Assembly (NCBI GenBank): GCA_003169695.1
Contig: PNAS01000060.1
Coordinates: 1-64,000 of the forward strand
DNA length: 64,000 nt
Source of the DNA: Spartobacteria bacterium
GTDB taxonomy: Bacteria > Verrucomicrobiota > Verrucomicrobiia > Chthoniobacterales > UBA10450
Direction: 5' to 3'
Below the pieces are notes generated by a model. It saw only the letters and a list, made by a program, of their open reading frames with translations. It did not search any database and was not told the DNA's origin. Shown here piece after piece: positions 1 to 8,119 of the stretch (positions within the stretch are counted from its first letter, which is position 1; each line of letters starts with the position of its first letter). The position numbers were made by a program, and so were the translations under genes.

Positions 1-140
1 AAAACGCTCTCTGTCGGTCCGCGATGATAACGCTCGTAGCTGTAGACCAACGCACCAAACGACGCGAGCGCGAATACGACCACACCGACAATGAGCCGTT
101 TCCTTAATGGCGACCGAGCGTGTGTGGACGAAAAAAGCAT
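1..140 (-). CDS. Cassette ORF, membrane protein N-terminus (partial)
   Basis: The 5' part of a cassette gene whose 3' end lies beyond the left edge. The ATG at 140-138 is embedded in the attC core to its right. The visible 46 residues have a basic N-terminus followed by one hydrophobic helix (about residues 14-32, IVGVVVFALASFGALV), so it is an anchored or exported protein. Product unknown. It shows that the array continues leftward. Confidence 0.7.
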   Translation of the reverse strand, partial: MLFSSTHARSPLRKRLIVGVVVFALASFGALVYSYERYHRGPTESV

Positions 141-261
141 CTAACGAGAATAAGATCAGCGACGGCTGGCGGAGTGGCGCGTGGCTGCGGGTTGAGGGTG
201 GAATTTCATGGGAAGTGAGGAATTGAGGCTGCCAGCCGTTCGCTGCATCGCATGGTTAGAT
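139..261 (-). repeat. attC site 1 (123 bp)
   Basis: Plus-strand order ATCTAAC ... GTTAGAT. Inside the cores, CAGCGACGGCTGGC pairs with GCCAGCCGTTCGCTG and leaves one unpaired base. This is the R''-L''-L'-R' layout of an integron attC with an extrahelical base. Inner sequence of the GGTTGAGGGTGG subfamily. Confidence 0.92.
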
Positions 262-274
262 GGTTGGCGTAGAT

Positions 275-580
275 TCATGCTGCGCGATGAACAAGTGCTC
301 CGATCCGAGCGGCGAGCCAAACCGCACAGACCAATAAGAATAATGCGGCAATCACCGGTAGAGCAAACCGAGCAATAGGACGCCTAAAAAATTCGAAGAA
401 GCGGCTGAACGCCATGAGAAACAAACAACCAAAGCCGAGTGCGACCACGGGAAATAAGTATGAAAGTAGAACGCCGGTAATGGTGCGCGGAGGCTGGAGC
501 GCGATGATGGCGGACAGCGCGCCGAGCGAAACCACGCTGAGTGGAAAACCAACCGCAACTCGGTAAAGGGGCTTCACCAT
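275..580 (-). CDS. Cassette ORF, small membrane protein (paralogue of 45554-45850)
   Basis: 101 aa with three hydrophobic stretches (about residues 10-28, 36-58, 70-93) and no recognised domain. The ATG is formed by the attC core (GTTAGATG), so there is no room for a conventional Shine-Dalgarno site. It aligns along its length with the 98-aa product at 45554-45850 (shared KPL.RVA.GFP start, QPPR..., ARFALP/LRFALP), so two versions of one cassette family lie at opposite ends of the array. Likely an inner-membrane protein of unknown role. Confidence 0.8.
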   Translation of the reverse strand: MVKPLYRVAVGFPLSVVSLGALSAIIALQPPRTITGVLLSYLFPVVALGFGCLFLMAFSRFFEFFRRPIARFALPVIAALFLLVCAVWLAARIGALVHRAA

Positions 581-701
581 CTAACGAGAATAAGATGAGC
601 GACGGCCACCGAGAGCGAGCGCGGCTCGAAGTGCAAGTAATTTAATCATCTAAAATGTGAGCGCGCGGCGGGTGGCCGTTCGCTCCATCGCCTGGTTAGA
701 T
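579..701 (-). repeat. attC site 2 (123 bp)
   Basis: Cores ATCTAAC/GTTAGAT. Arms GGCCACC and GGTGGCCG pair inside the cores. Confidence 0.9.
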
Positions 702-707
702 GGTTGA

Positions 708-1181
708 TCAGTATGCATCGAAAGTGGATGTTTTGATCCGACCTATCTCATTATGCCGCGTGATCATATATGTGGGGCAAAAGATCCAGTATTCGCGGGG
801 GTCGCCCGAGTCGCGGCCGAGAACTAAAAACAGCGGCTTTGGACCGCGTATATCAACGCTAAATCTCCTGCCCGGCGAGGAATGGTGCGCCGGAAGATCG
901 CGGAGCGCTCTTAGCGTGGTCAACACCTCAGCGGAATTGGATACCTCATGCCCGTTTACAAGGACCCTAGAATTCTCGGGCGAGCACAGACCCAGCGCTT
1001 CGAGCACGCGCGCCTGAGCCAGAGACTGGCCCGTCGAAGTGGTGCCCATAAAAACAAGGAGGGGAATCCCGAAAAACAGAAGGCTCCGTATCGGAGCTCG
1101 ACGGAAGTAATAAAAGGAAAACGGCAGCGCGGTGAGAGCCCCGATGAAGCCAACACACGCGATGATGTCAAGCAACCTCAT
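708..1181 (-). CDS. Cassette ORF, membrane-anchored protein
   Basis: 157 aa. Two N-terminal hydrophobic helices (about residues 5-22 and 32-46) are followed by a soluble domain of about 105 residues. I do not recognise the family. An ATG inside the core (1197) reads only nine codons, so the start is taken at 1181, a few bases inside the cassette. Cassette end cores match (ATCTAAC at 1196, GTTAGAT at 695). Confidence 0.75.
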   Translation of the reverse strand: MRLLDIIACVGFIGALTALPFSFYYFRRAPIRSLLFFGIPLLVFMGTTSTGQSLAQARVLEALGLCSPENSRVLVNGHEVSNSAEVLTTLRALRDLPAHHSSPGRRFSVDIRGPKPLFLVLGRDSGDPREYWIFCPTYMITRHNEIGRIKTSTFDAY

Positions 1182-1195
1182 GCGAGCAACTCACC

Positions 1196-1318
1196 ATCTA
1201 ACGAGAAAGAGCTCAGCGACCGCTGGCGGAGGCGAGCGTGGATTGCAATGGATGCGTTTTCATAATCTTTTGCGGCACATCGGAACGGCCAGCGGTTCGC
1301 TGCAGCGAGGGGTTAGAT
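1196..1318 (-). repeat. attC site 3 (123 bp)
   Basis: Cores ATCTAAC/GTTAGAT. Arms GCGACCGCTGGC and GGCCAGCGGTTCGC. Member of the GAGCTCAGC... subfamily, which ends in GCAGCGA. Confidence 0.9.
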
Positions 1319-1627
1319 GTTTGACGTAGCATCGGAGTGTCTCCGCCGACGTATAAAGGCAAACAGAAGCAAAGCAAGACCGACCACGAATGCAAATGCC
1401 GCAACGACTGCAATGCGGGCGAATAGATGGATACCCGGATACGCCTGCTCTGACTGCTGCGCCTCGCTGTAGTATATCGACGGAGCGTTTGATCGCATCG
1501 TCTCCACAAGGACGTGATCGGTCGCGGGGAAGTGCGACCACACAACTGCGAAAACAACGGCAGCTGGGAACCAAGGGAGCAGAAGCAAACCGATCTTCGT
1601 GAGGCGAGAAAACGAACACCGAATCAT
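1313..1627 (-). CDS. Cassette ORF, two-helix membrane protein
   Basis: 104 aa from the ATG at 1627. The frame is open upstream into the attC through a TTG. Hydrophobic segments lie near residues 12-29 and 72-94, with a periplasmic-looking middle and a basic RRRR tail at the second helix. The TAA stop lies inside the attC core to its left (CTAAC), so gene and recombination site overlap. Function unknown. Confidence 0.72.
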   Translation of the reverse strand: MIRCSFSRLTKIGLLLLPWFPAAVVFAVVWSHFPATDHVLVETMRSNAPSIYYSEAQQSEQAYPGIHLFARIAVVAAFAFVVGLALLLFAFIRRRRHSDATSNI

Positions 1628-1642
1628 CTGCAGGGGCTCAGC

Positions 1643-1765
1643 ATCTAACGAGAACAAGATGAGCGACGGCCGCCGAGAGCGTGCGTGGATCGCAGTGGAG
1701 ACGTATTAGCCACTCTAAATGTGAACACACGGCGGGTCGCCGTTCGCTCCATCGCGGGGTTAGAT
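1643..1765 (-). repeat. attC site 4 (123 bp)
   Basis: Cores ATCTAAC/GTTAGAT. Arms GCGACGGC and GCCGTTCGC. The right arm ends GCGGGG where most sites have GCATGG or GCCTGG. Confidence 0.9.
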
Positions 1766-1966
1766 GGTGGACGTGGCTTCACGATGAGGGTGGAACTGAA
1801 AACCTCGGGAAAGAGGTGGGCTTTCGCCGCATGGGAAACAGTGAATCAGAATCGGGAGAACAACGCCACTCCAAAATAAGCAGTTCACTCAGACGACTTC
1901 AGCGAGCGGTGGAATTGCCTTCGATGCTCTGCCGCCAGCTCCCTCTCTCGGAACGCGCACAATCAT
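1760..1966 (-). pseudogene. Small cassette with one frame broken by TGA
   Basis: This cassette of about 200 bp has an ATG in its right core (1966) and, in the same frame, a TAA in its left core (1760). The frame of 68 codons is interrupted once by TGA at codon 26. The predicted peptide is rich in Pro and Arg and resembles nothing I know. It may be a decayed gene or a cassette with no coding function. Both cores match (ATCTAAC/GTTAGAT), so the unit itself is a normal cassette. Confidence 0.35.
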
Positions 1967-2089
1967 CTAACGAGAACAAGATGAGCGACGGCCACCGGGA
2001 GCGAGCGCCAATCGAAAGTGGAAGTGTTTTAATCATTGGCAAACGTGATCGCGTAGCGGGTAGGCGTTAGCTGCATCGCCTGGTTAGGC
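1965..2089 (-). repeat. attC site 5 (125 bp)
   Basis: Left core ATCTAAC, right core GTTAGGC. The unequal cores are expected, because each half belongs to a different neighbouring cassette. GCAGCGGGTAGCC-type subfamily. Confidence 0.9.
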
Positions 2090-2707
2090 CTTTTGCGGCG
2101 ACTCTATCTTCCACCCCGGTGGCAACATAGCAACGGCGCTTACTCCTGATAACGGTTTCAGATCGTGTAGTAAACGCTCAAGGCGAACGATGATAATAGC
2201 CGCGATCGCATAAAAGTCTGCGGCCGGACCGCTCTTGTCCTTGCCAATCTTGTTCTTGAAGTCGCCATAGCTTGCGTGAGTTGAGAGAGGGCGCACCAGC
2301 TCCTGAATTCGGTCTCTATGTGGGCCATGATCGAATGTGCTATCAGATACCTCATGGGCAAATGAGTTCCGGAGCCGACGAAACAAATGCAAGGCTCTTG
2401 CGAACTCCGCGTCGATCAGACCAAGTCGGTACGAGGCATGAATCCTTGCGCTGAAAGTTCCGAGCGCCCGGTCCGTGTCGAGAAGGTCATCTTGGCCGCT
2501 AGCGTTTGGGAGAAGAAATTTCGCCAATATCTGTCCGCATAGGTAGTCAATCTTCGCGGCGCACAGAATCACACAGGCGCGATCACTTTCCTTCCTGTAT
2601 TCTCCCACGAACTTTGCAATTTGCTCGTTCATCGCGGCGTACGGCGAAGGCGTTTTTTCTGGTTTGGCGGCCGCAATCGCCTGCTTTGGCGCTTCAGGTG
2701 CGTTCAT
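2084..2707 (-). CDS. Cassette ORF, MltR-like protein
   Basis: 207 aa, soluble. Residues about 40-125 match the pattern of the MltR family (mannitol operon repressor-like, PF05068): a helical core, a segment reading GTFSARIHASYRLGLI, then LHLFRRLRNSFAHE, which in this family leads into a conserved R.NEFAH-type motif. MltR acts on the mannitol operon in E. coli, but most relatives have unknown roles, and a direct DNA-binding function should not be assumed. The ATG lies 12 bases from the right core and the TAA stop is inside the left core. Confidence 0.75.
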   Translation of the reverse strand: MNAPEAPKQAIAAAKPEKTPSPYAAMNEQIAKFVGEYRKESDRACVILCAAKIDYLCGQILAKFLLPNASGQDDLLDTDRALGTFSARIHASYRLGLIDAEFARALHLFRRLRNSFAHEVSDSTFDHGPHRDRIQELVRPLSTHASYGDFKNKIGKDKSGPAADFYAIAAIIIVRLERLLHDLKPLSGVSAVAMLPPGWKIESPQKA

Positions 2708-2718
2708 CGGTACTTTAG

Positions 2719-2842
2719 GCCTAACGAGAATAAGATGAGCGACGGCGGACGAGACTGCGCGTCGCTCGGGGTGAAAGTGTAGAAGTCATCTCAAAAGTGG
2801 AGCGTACAGCGGTCCGCCGTTCGCTCCATCGCATGGTTAGAC
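2719..2842 (-). repeat. attC site 6 (124 bp)
   Basis: Cores GCCTAAC/GTTAGAC. GCGGACGA subfamily, with the TGGAAGT.CATCTCAAA inner stretch. Confidence 0.9.
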
Positions 2843-2843
2843 T

Positions 2844-3314
2844 TCATTGGGTGACGGATTGAACAACGGGATCGTTTCGGTAAATCCGGCGGTAAACCGG
2901 GAATAGCTTTGATGCGGCAGCACTGAGATCGGCGGTGGCGAGCAATCGAGAGCCCTCGTAATATGGCATCTCTCCGCAGTGGGGGCACATCATGACGTCG
3001 ATTCGCCTCCGTCCGATGAGGAAAGAGGCGCCGAACACGGGTTTGAACGCGCAATACAAGGATGGCCACTTGACTGAATAGGCCCTGACAAGGACACGAG
3101 CGAACAAGTCGCGAGTTTGTTGGTCCGCCATTGTAGGTCCTGCGACAATTCGGTAACCGTGAAACCGTGTCCTTGTGTGTCGAATGATAGAGTCAGGGTC
3201 GAGCCGATATAGCGTGAGCTGCTGTGCCTGCTGAAGTGGCGGAGCCACTCTAGACTCGGCGAACGCCGCGACCGCGAGGCTCAAGTAAACCAGCGCTGTA
3301 AGGAGAGGTCTCAT
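2844..3314 (-). CDS. Cassette ORF, secreted protein (paralogue of 44445-44888)
   Basis: 156 aa with a clear signal peptide (residues 1-19, cleavage after AFA). The mature part contains TRFHGYRIVAGP, YCAFKPVFGASFL and a CPHCGE motif, all shared with the 147-aa cassette product at 44445. The conserved Cys pair suggests metal binding or a disulfide, which is inference. Likely periplasmic, no family name known to me. Confidence 0.78.
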   Translation of the reverse strand: MRPLLTALVYLSLAVAAFAESRVAPPLQQAQQLTLYRLDPDSIIRHTRTRFHGYRIVAGPTMADQQTRDLFARVLVRAYSVKWPSLYCAFKPVFGASFLIGRRRIDVMMCPHCGEMPYYEGSRLLATADLSAAASKLFPVYRRIYRNDPVVQSVTQ

Positions 3315-3317
3315 GGA

Positions 3318-3440
3318 GTCTAACGAAAATGAAGTGAGCTACCGCCACCGAGAGCGAGCTGCGCTCGAAGTGGAAGTGGTTTAGTCGTGGAAAGCGTGAG
3401 CGCAGGACGGGTGGCGGTTAGCTCCACTGACTGGTTAGAT
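3318..3440 (-). repeat. attC site 7 (123 bp)
   Basis: Cores GTCTAAC/GTTAGAT. Arms GAGCTACCGCCACC and GGTGGCGGTTAGCTC pair, again with one extra base. Confidence 0.9.
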
Positions 3441-3453
3441 GCTGATGTAAAAA

Positions 3454-3868
3454 TCACTTTACGCGTGTCCAGACGAGTTTTTGCTTTTGGTTCTGTGCGT
3501 TCACCGAAACGAACATGCCTGGCTGAATATCTGAGATGACAAATCGCAATTCCTGACCGACCAACTCCTGCTGGGCGTCCCAAGTGAATTTCAGCACGAG
3601 CTCGCTCCCTTTGACGCGCCAAGTGCCGGACAGCATGTGAGCGGGTGGCGCTCCGTGTAGGTGAGCCGTCTGGGAAAATGTGTGATCCGCTTTCAGCGCC
3701 GTGATGTCAAAGCCGTTGCTTGGGCCGCTGAATCCATCATCCGTCAAATTGACTGTGCGAGGAATCGACCAATCGCCGACTAGCTTCGATTCGGTGAGTA
3801 AGCTGCCCACGGCACGCAGTACTGACGAATGCCGCTATCGCAATCAATGTGTAAGCAAGTCGCTGCAT
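3454..3868 (-). pseudogene. Cassette lipoprotein gene with a +1 frameshift
   Basis: An ATG in the attC core (3868) opens a frame with a lipoprotein signal ending in VSTAC. The body, a lipocalin/DUF-like 'GDWS ... GTWRVKGSELVLKF' domain of about 110 residues, is in the frame starting at 3810. Removing one G from the GGG run near 3808-3811 joins them into one lipoprotein (..VSTACRGSLLTES..). The body resembles the intact lipoprotein at 23421-23792 (GTWRLEGDTL, and a C-terminal RVK). It is either a real inactivating insertion or a base-calling error. Confidence 0.7.
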
Positions 3869-3990
3869 CTAACGAGAATAAGATGAGCGACGGCGGACGA
3901 TGCCGCGCTTCGCTCGGAGTGGAAGTGTGGAAGTCATCTCAAACGTGGAGCGTACAGCGGTCCGCCGTTCGCTCCATCGCATGGTTAGAT
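3867..3990 (-). repeat. attC site 8 (124 bp)
   Basis: Cores ATCTAAC/GTTAGAT, GCGGACGA subfamily. Confidence 0.9.
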
Positions 3991-3993
3991 GAG

Positions 3994-4308
3994 TTAGCTG
4001 TGCCACGAGTAGTAGATCGGCTGCGCAAACACGAGGTATAAAGTGACGAGGCACGCGGCCTGCATGAGCAGAGCGAGAATCGATAAGGTCGCGTCGTGCT
4101 CCTCAAGATAGCGAAAGCCAAATAGAAATCCGAAGAAGCGTAGCTGATCTGATGCGGAAAACCAAACACGATGCCCGCCGAACCGCTCGTGGAGCTCGTG
4201 GTGGTGATCACGGATGCGCCGGTAGACTGATACAGCTAGCGCGAAGTAGACAATCATCGCGCTGAGAGTGTACCAACTAAATGCGTATTCGGTGACGACC
4301 GCAATCAT
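3994..4308 (-). CDS. Cassette ORF, membrane protein
   Basis: 104 aa. Hydrophobic helices at about residues 8-27 and 73-96 flank a His- and Arg-rich cytoplasmic-looking loop. The ATG is inside the attC core (4308). Both end cores match. Function unknown. Confidence 0.75.
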   Translation of the reverse strand: MIAVVTEYAFSWYTLSAMIVYFALAVSVYRRIRDHHHELHERFGGHRVWFSASDQLRFFGFLFGFRYLEEHDATLSILALLMQAACLVTLYLVFAQPIYYSWHS

Positions 4309-4429
4309 CTAACGAGAACAAGATGAGCGACGGCGGACGAGGGCGCGCGTCGCTCGGAGTGGAAATGTGGAAGACATCGAAAAGTGGTTATCAGAACGGC
4401 CAGCGGTTAGCTCCATCGCCTGGTTAGAC
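4307..4429 (-). repeat. attC site 9 (123 bp)
   Basis: Cores ATCTAAC/GTTAGAC. The left arm is of the GCGGACGA type, but the right arm is GGCCAGCGGTTAGCTCC, so the inner sequence looks like a chimera of two subfamilies. Confidence 0.88.
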
Positions 4430-4433
4430 CTCA

Positions 4434-5108
4434 TCAGGGGTTACGCGCTCGAATACAACCTAGCCAACGCCCTGCAAGGCTCTTGAGACCGTCCGTGTCG
4501 GCTGGCGTCTTGAGGGTGTCAAAAGCATAGAGGCAGAGAGTCTCTCCCTTCAGTTGCAGGGCGATGTTGATCGAACCGAGCCACAGCGGTGACAGCACTC
4601 CGCTACCTGTCGACTGGAATCTTGTCACGGCGCCAAAGGAAATGGAGTCGGCTGTCTCATGGACGATGCCGAGTGGCACGCGCTCCTCAAGCTCAAGCGT
4701 AGCTGGTGCCTTCGTGTGGTCTGGCATGCTGCCTTGTTGTGAATGAATGTACTGCTTGAATCCCTCGAACTCCGAGTCTGACATCGTCGTAGCGCGCTGA
4801 CCGATGAGGTAGCGGCTGAATCCGCTCTTGTCTCCTTTCTGGTAGCGCCGCCACTCCTCTGTAGGAACGAAGTAGCCAATGGTCTTCACGCTTGGCGGAT
4901 AGCCCTGCGTCAACTTCACGCACAGCTGAAAGTCGCGGGAACAGACGTCCACAAAGCCGTCTAATGGAGCGAAGTCGACTCGACTTCGCTCTCGTGCGTC
5001 GCGAAACGAACCGCACGGCCCAGCGAACGCCACTGATGCGATAAGGAGGAGTGCTGCGGTTGGAAGCTTGCGTGGCGATATACGGCGTTTGGCGATGAGG
5101 TCTAACAT
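4434..5108 (-). CDS. Cassette ORF, exported protein
   Basis: 224 aa from the ATG at 5108, which sits on the junction itself: the ATG comes from the attI-like side and TTAGAC is the cassette's first bases. A basic n-region and a hydrophobic stretch ending in SVAFA form a signal peptide of about 30 residues. The mature domain has no family known to me. The frame is also open further upstream (to 5165) through the junction repeat. Confidence 0.7.
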   Translation of the reverse strand: MLDLIAKRRISPRKLPTAALLLIASVAFAGPCGSFRDARERSRVDFAPLDGFVDVCSRDFQLCVKLTQGYPPSVKTIGYFVPTEEWRRYQKGDKSGFSRYLIGQRATTMSDSEFEGFKQYIHSQQGSMPDHTKAPATLELEERVPLGIVHETADSISFGAVTRFQSTGSGVLSPLWLGSINIALQLKGETLCLYAFDTLKTPADTDGLKSLAGRWLGCIRARNP

Positions 5109-5173
5109 ATGATTATGCCGACAATTTCGACGGATATCCAGCGTATTAGCCGACAAAAGCCGCAACTGTTCAA
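5100..5173 (-). other. attI-like junction repeat, copy 1
   Basis: The cassette start core GTCTAAC is followed not by an attC arm but by a sequence also found at 27648-27720. The two share ATTATGCCG, then a 36-base identical stretch running from CCAGCGTATTAGCC to CAACTGTTCAA. On the minus strand it ends ATG^TTAGAC, the position an attI would have before a first cassette. It includes a TTGAAC box 19 bases before TAATAC, a possible but off-spacing promoter. Confidence 0.6.
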
Positions 5174-5241
5174 AATCAATACAGACAGCTGGATATGGAA
5201 CTTTCGGTAGTGTCCTAATTTGAAATCAGGGAAGTTTTTTC

Positions 5242-5583
5242 TCAGTACCAAACCCTGCCCAACGCGAAAGCGCAGGCTATTCCTCCAAGCGCGCACCCCG
5301 CGAATAGATAATCAACGCGCAAATCCCACACCGAGGCCAATCGCCGACCATATGCGAGCGCCCACAAACCGTTAAACACGGCCAAAACTATCACTGTTAA
5401 GGTCTTGTGAGATGGCGCGACTAATCCGCTAATGCCAACCGCGATGAACCCAGCCATAAATCCCGTGAGCACCAGTTCCGCTCTTATCTGACATGAAATC
5501 AGACGTGCCAACATCGTTCCAAATATGGCGCAGGCTAAATAGGCAGGGAACACCGCAACCCACCGGAGCACATTAAAAAGCAT
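5242..5583 (-). CDS. Small membrane protein
   Basis: 113 aa with four hydrophobic stretches and no recognised domain. First gene in the non-cassette block, with no attC on either side. Start chosen at the ATG at 5583. A TTG six codons upstream is possible. Confidence 0.6.
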   Translation of the reverse strand: MLFNVLRWVAVFPAYLACAIFGTMLARLISCQIRAELVLTGFMAGFIAVGISGLVAPSHKTLTVIVLAVFNGLWALAYGRRLASVWDLRVDYLFAGCALGGIACAFALGRVWY

Positions 5584-5618
5584 TTTTCGCCTTCGCCGCA
5601 ATTGCCACCTTGCCGCAA

Positions 5619-5879
5619 TCAGGTCGTCGGCCCATGCAGGCCGCCGACAGCGTTGCGTATGGGTACAACAGCCTCATAACGCCGCGTCTCAATCACGTCG
5701 CCGGCTGCGTTAAAAATGCGCAACTCGCTCCCGATTTTTTGGGAAAGGAATCCAACGAGATGCACTGCCGGACGCGGTTCAACGTCGCGAAAGACCAGCG
5801 GCTCTGGCAACTGCCCTCCGCGTAGCTCAAAGCCATTCTCTGCAGGTCGCAGCTCGAATTTGTGCATTCCCTGATTCAC
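5619..5879 (-). CDS. Small DUF2188-like protein
   Basis: 86 aa, soluble. The beta-rich pattern 'HKFELRPAENGFELRGG ... LRIFNAAGDVIETRRY' resembles the small DUF2188-type fold, a tentative match. It starts with GTG overlapping the TGA of the upstream gene (GTGA), so the pair is probably translationally coupled. Confidence 0.55.
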   Translation of the reverse strand: MNQGMHKFELRPAENGFELRGGQLPEPLVFRDVEPRPAVHLVGFLSQKIGSELRIFNAAGDVIETRRYEAVVPIRNAVGGLHGPTT

Positions 5880-6082
5880 TGTCTCAACGATTGGATTGCA
5901 TTTCGCGTCACCTTTTCGGCTTCAATAAAGGCTGTCAGCCTTTCGTCCGATCGCACAATGTGGCGTTTGCCATCGTCGCGGTGAGCATCAACAACAAAAA
6001 CATCGCGCCCCTCGTCATTGACGACAGAAACGCATCCCCAGCTCCAGCCTGATTTGTTCAGGCGATCAACTACGCTTCGCAA
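5876..6082 (-). CDS. Small hypothetical protein
   Basis: 68 aa. It contains a DAHRDDGKRHIVRSDE segment and an alpha-helical C-terminus. Coupled to the downstream gene by a four-base overlap. No ATG is available, so the start (TTG at 6082) is uncertain. Unknown function. Confidence 0.5.
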   Translation of the reverse strand: MRSVVDRLNKSGWSWGCVSVVNDEGRDVFVVDAHRDDGKRHIVRSDERLTAFIEAEKVTRNAIQSLRQ

Positions 6083-6161
6083 TCTTGAATCTCATCTGCG
6101 AAAATAGTGTCCGAAACATAATGGGAACAAAATGCAGACAGGCCAGATTCCCGATGAAAAT

Positions 6162-6200
6162 AGGTGGCAGCGCATACGGGGATCGAACCCGCTTTGCGTA
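6162..6200 (-). other. 3' end of a tRNA-like sequence, possible attachment site
   Basis: On the minus strand, GCGGGTTCGATCCCCGT forms a T-arm (5-bp stem with one G-U pair) followed by seven acceptor bases and GCCACC. No matching 5' half or anticodon arm is found upstream, so this is a fragment, as left by tyrosine integrases that use tRNA 3' ends. Rest of the 6083-6428 gap: repeat copy 6293-6328, otherwise nothing seen. Confidence 0.4.
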
Positions 6201-6292
6201 TTTCGTGACTTTGCGCGAATCCTGCCGAAGTCTGCGGCAATCAGCGCGTTAACGGCAAATCATTAAATGGTTGGAATTGCAGAATCGCGCAG

Positions 6293-6328
6293 GATTACGC
6301 AGTTCCCGTGTCCGAATTTGTCCGAAAA
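6293..6328. repeat. Dispersed 35-bp motif, copy 1
   Basis: TTACGCAGTTCCCGTGTCCG, then AATTTGTCCGAA. Related copies at 9268-9300 and 34702-34733, all in non-cassette blocks. Confidence 0.55.
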
Positions 6329-6428
6329 CAGTCTTGCATCGGTTAACCACTCGCGCGCGCGCCTGCGCAGCGCCCGATTCCGTATTTCCACTTTTATTTC
6401 ATCCTAACCGGCTTTACTTGTCTTTTTC

Positions 6429-6962
6429 ATGCTTTCTCCTCATTTAAGCGGGCTGCGCGACTCCGCGACCGTAACGTCGGAAGGTCGCAGCACCAGTTCC
6501 CTGCCAGAGGGAGTCGTTCTCCGCGACCTCGTCACACATCTCGACGAGCGCGGCACCGTTTGCGAGTTGCTCGATCCGCGCTGGAAATGGCATCCGGATC
6601 CGCTGGTCTTTGCTTACACATTTTCCATTCGCTCCGGCATGATCAAAGGGTGGGGTATGCACAAAACGCATGACGATCGTTACTCCCTTCTGTCCGGCGA
6701 ACTTCTTCTTGTTCTTTTTGATGATCGCGCTGGTTCCGGCACACGTGGACAAGTCTTCCGCATCGTCTTGTCTGCCTTTCATCGTCAGCTCATCAACATT
6801 CCCGCCGGCGTCTGGCACGCGAACCAAAACATGGGCAGCGATGACGTAATTGTCGTCAATTTCCCCACGGCGCCGTATGATCACGCGCATCCGGATAAGT
6901 ATCGGCTGCCTATCAATACCGATAAAATACCATATCACTTTGATGTCGGTCGCGGCAGGTGA
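6429..6962 (+). CDS. RmlC-like sugar epimerase/isomerase (cupin)
   Basis: 177 aa. The cupin core has the run 'GMIKGWGMHKTHDDRYSLLSG' (about residues 75-95), then LLLVLFD, and 'INIPAGVWHANQN' near residues 127-140. This is the pattern of dTDP-4-dehydrorhamnose 3,5-epimerase-like and related cupins that act on nucleotide sugars. The stop overlaps the GTG of the glycosyltransferase (GTGA), so the two form a unit, probably for modifying a surface glycan. Substrate unknown. Confidence 0.78.
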   Translation: MLSPHLSGLRDSATVTSEGRSTSSLPEGVVLRDLVTHLDERGTVCELLDPRWKWHPDPLVFAYTFSIRSGMIKGWGMHKTHDDRYSLLSGELLLVLFDDRAGSGTRGQVFRIVLSAFHRQLINIPAGVWHANQNMGSDDVIVVNFPTAPYDHAHPDKYRLPINTDKIPYHFDVGRGR

Positions 6963-7768
6963 AGTTCAGCATTCTCACCCCCACTCATAATCGCGCTGAT
7001 GTCCTGCCGTTTGCCGTTCAATCGGCCCTCGCCCAGACCGAGAACGATTGGGAGTTACTCATTGTCGGCGACGGCTGCACCGATCACACTGCTTCTGTCG
7101 TCGCACAGTTTCGCGACCCGCGTGTGCAGTGGTTCGATCTTCCGAAGGGCATTGGCTTTGGCTACGACAATCGCAATTTCGCCTTCCGTCGCATGCGAGG
7201 TAAATACGTTGCCTACTTACCTCACGATGATCTCTGGTTTCCCGATCACCTATCCTTACTCGCTCGTTGCCTCGAGGAAAATGGCGCCGAATGGGCTTAT
7301 AGCCGTCCCATCTGGGTGGAACCTGACGGTGCGCTTTTGCCGGGCGACTTCGATTTGGGGGACGCCGCCATCCGCGCGCAATTTCTCCAGCGTACCTTAA
7401 ATGGTGTTCCCTCGGGGTGCGTGCTGCATCGGCGGGATTGCTTCGGACGCTACGGCTACTGGAATAATAGCCTGCCCACCTGCGGCGATTGGGATATGTG
7501 GGCCCGAATTATCGATAGCAGCGACCGGCTCGGCTACTTATCTACTCCCACCAGCCTTCACTTTCGGGCGAACTGGCGCACGCAATCCAACGCCCTCTCA
7601 CATCTTCTGGCACATCCCGATCTGACAGACATTTTACCTCGCCTCGCGCCTGCACCAACTCCGCAACAATCAGCGTGGCAATGCATAACCCGACAACCGG
7701 ATTGGGTAACCTCTACGCGCACCTGTATTCACAAACTCGACCAGTTGATCAAGCGGCGCGACCAATAA
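6959..7768 (+). CDS. Family 2 glycosyltransferase
   Basis: 269 aa. GT-A fold start 'KFSILTPTHNRADVLPFAVQSAL', 'WELLIVGDGCTDHT' (residues about 30-45), and a D-x-D-like 'LPHDDLWFPDH' near residue 90. The middle carries an acceptor region ending 'CGDWDMWARI'. Such enzymes transfer a sugar from a nucleotide donor at the cytoplasmic membrane face. Coupled to the epimerase-like gene upstream. Confidence 0.85.
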   Translation: MKFSILTPTHNRADVLPFAVQSALAQTENDWELLIVGDGCTDHTASVVAQFRDPRVQWFDLPKGIGFGYDNRNFAFRRMRGKYVAYLPHDDLWFPDHLSLLARCLEENGAEWAYSRPIWVEPDGALLPGDFDLGDAAIRAQFLQRTLNGVPSGCVLHRRDCFGRYGYWNNSLPTCGDWDMWARIIDSSDRLGYLSTPTSLHFRANWRTQSNALSHLLAHPDLTDILPRLAPAPTPQQSAWQCITRQPDWVTSTRTCIHKLDQLIKRRDQ

Positions 7769-7822
7769 CCATGTTCGACCTAATGCGGCTTGGCCTTGAT
7801 TTTTTCCCGCGTTTATGTTCGC

Positions 7823-8119
7823 ATGAACATGATGCGAGCGAACCGGCTTCAGAACGCCCTCAAACACCTGAGCGAAGCGATTCAAGAGGCCGAGGCCGCT
7901 CTGGAAGAAATGCGCGCAGAGTCTGATCCACTCGCCGTACATGTCTTCGTCTCGCGTCGTGAATACCGGAACATGCCGGACACAAAGAGCGGCAAACGGC
8001 ACGAAACGGCGGCTCGCATGAGTTGGCAGACGGCTTGCGAGCTTGGGTTTCGGGGCACGCTCGGAGAATGGGAACGGCTATTAGATGCTGTCCCGAAACG
8101 ACAATCAAAAGGAAGCTGA
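7823..8119 (+). CDS. Small helical protein, unknown
   Basis: 98 aa from the ATG at 7823. An amphipathic helix (about residues 5-32, LSEAIQEAEAALEEM) may form a coiled coil, followed by a basic region 'RREYRNMPDTKSGKRHETAARMSW' and a C-terminal 'FRGTLGEWERLL'. Family not recognised. The stop overlaps an ATG that opens only 37 codons (8119-8232). From 8120 to 8590 nothing else convincing is seen. Confidence 0.5.
   Translation: MNMMRANRLQNALKHLSEAIQEAEAALEEMRAESDPLAVHVFVSRREYRNMPDTKSGKRHETAARMSWQTACELGFRGTLGEWERLLDAVPKRQSKGS

Noticed and set aside
1681..2070. Plus-strand open frames crossing attC sites, such as this one
   Set aside because: attC arms leave all frames open over 60-100 bp, and such frames start or end in attC sequence and have no coding composition.
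6162..6200. Complete tRNA gene
   Set aside because: Only a T-arm and an acceptor-like 3' end are present, with no anticodon or D-arm upstream.
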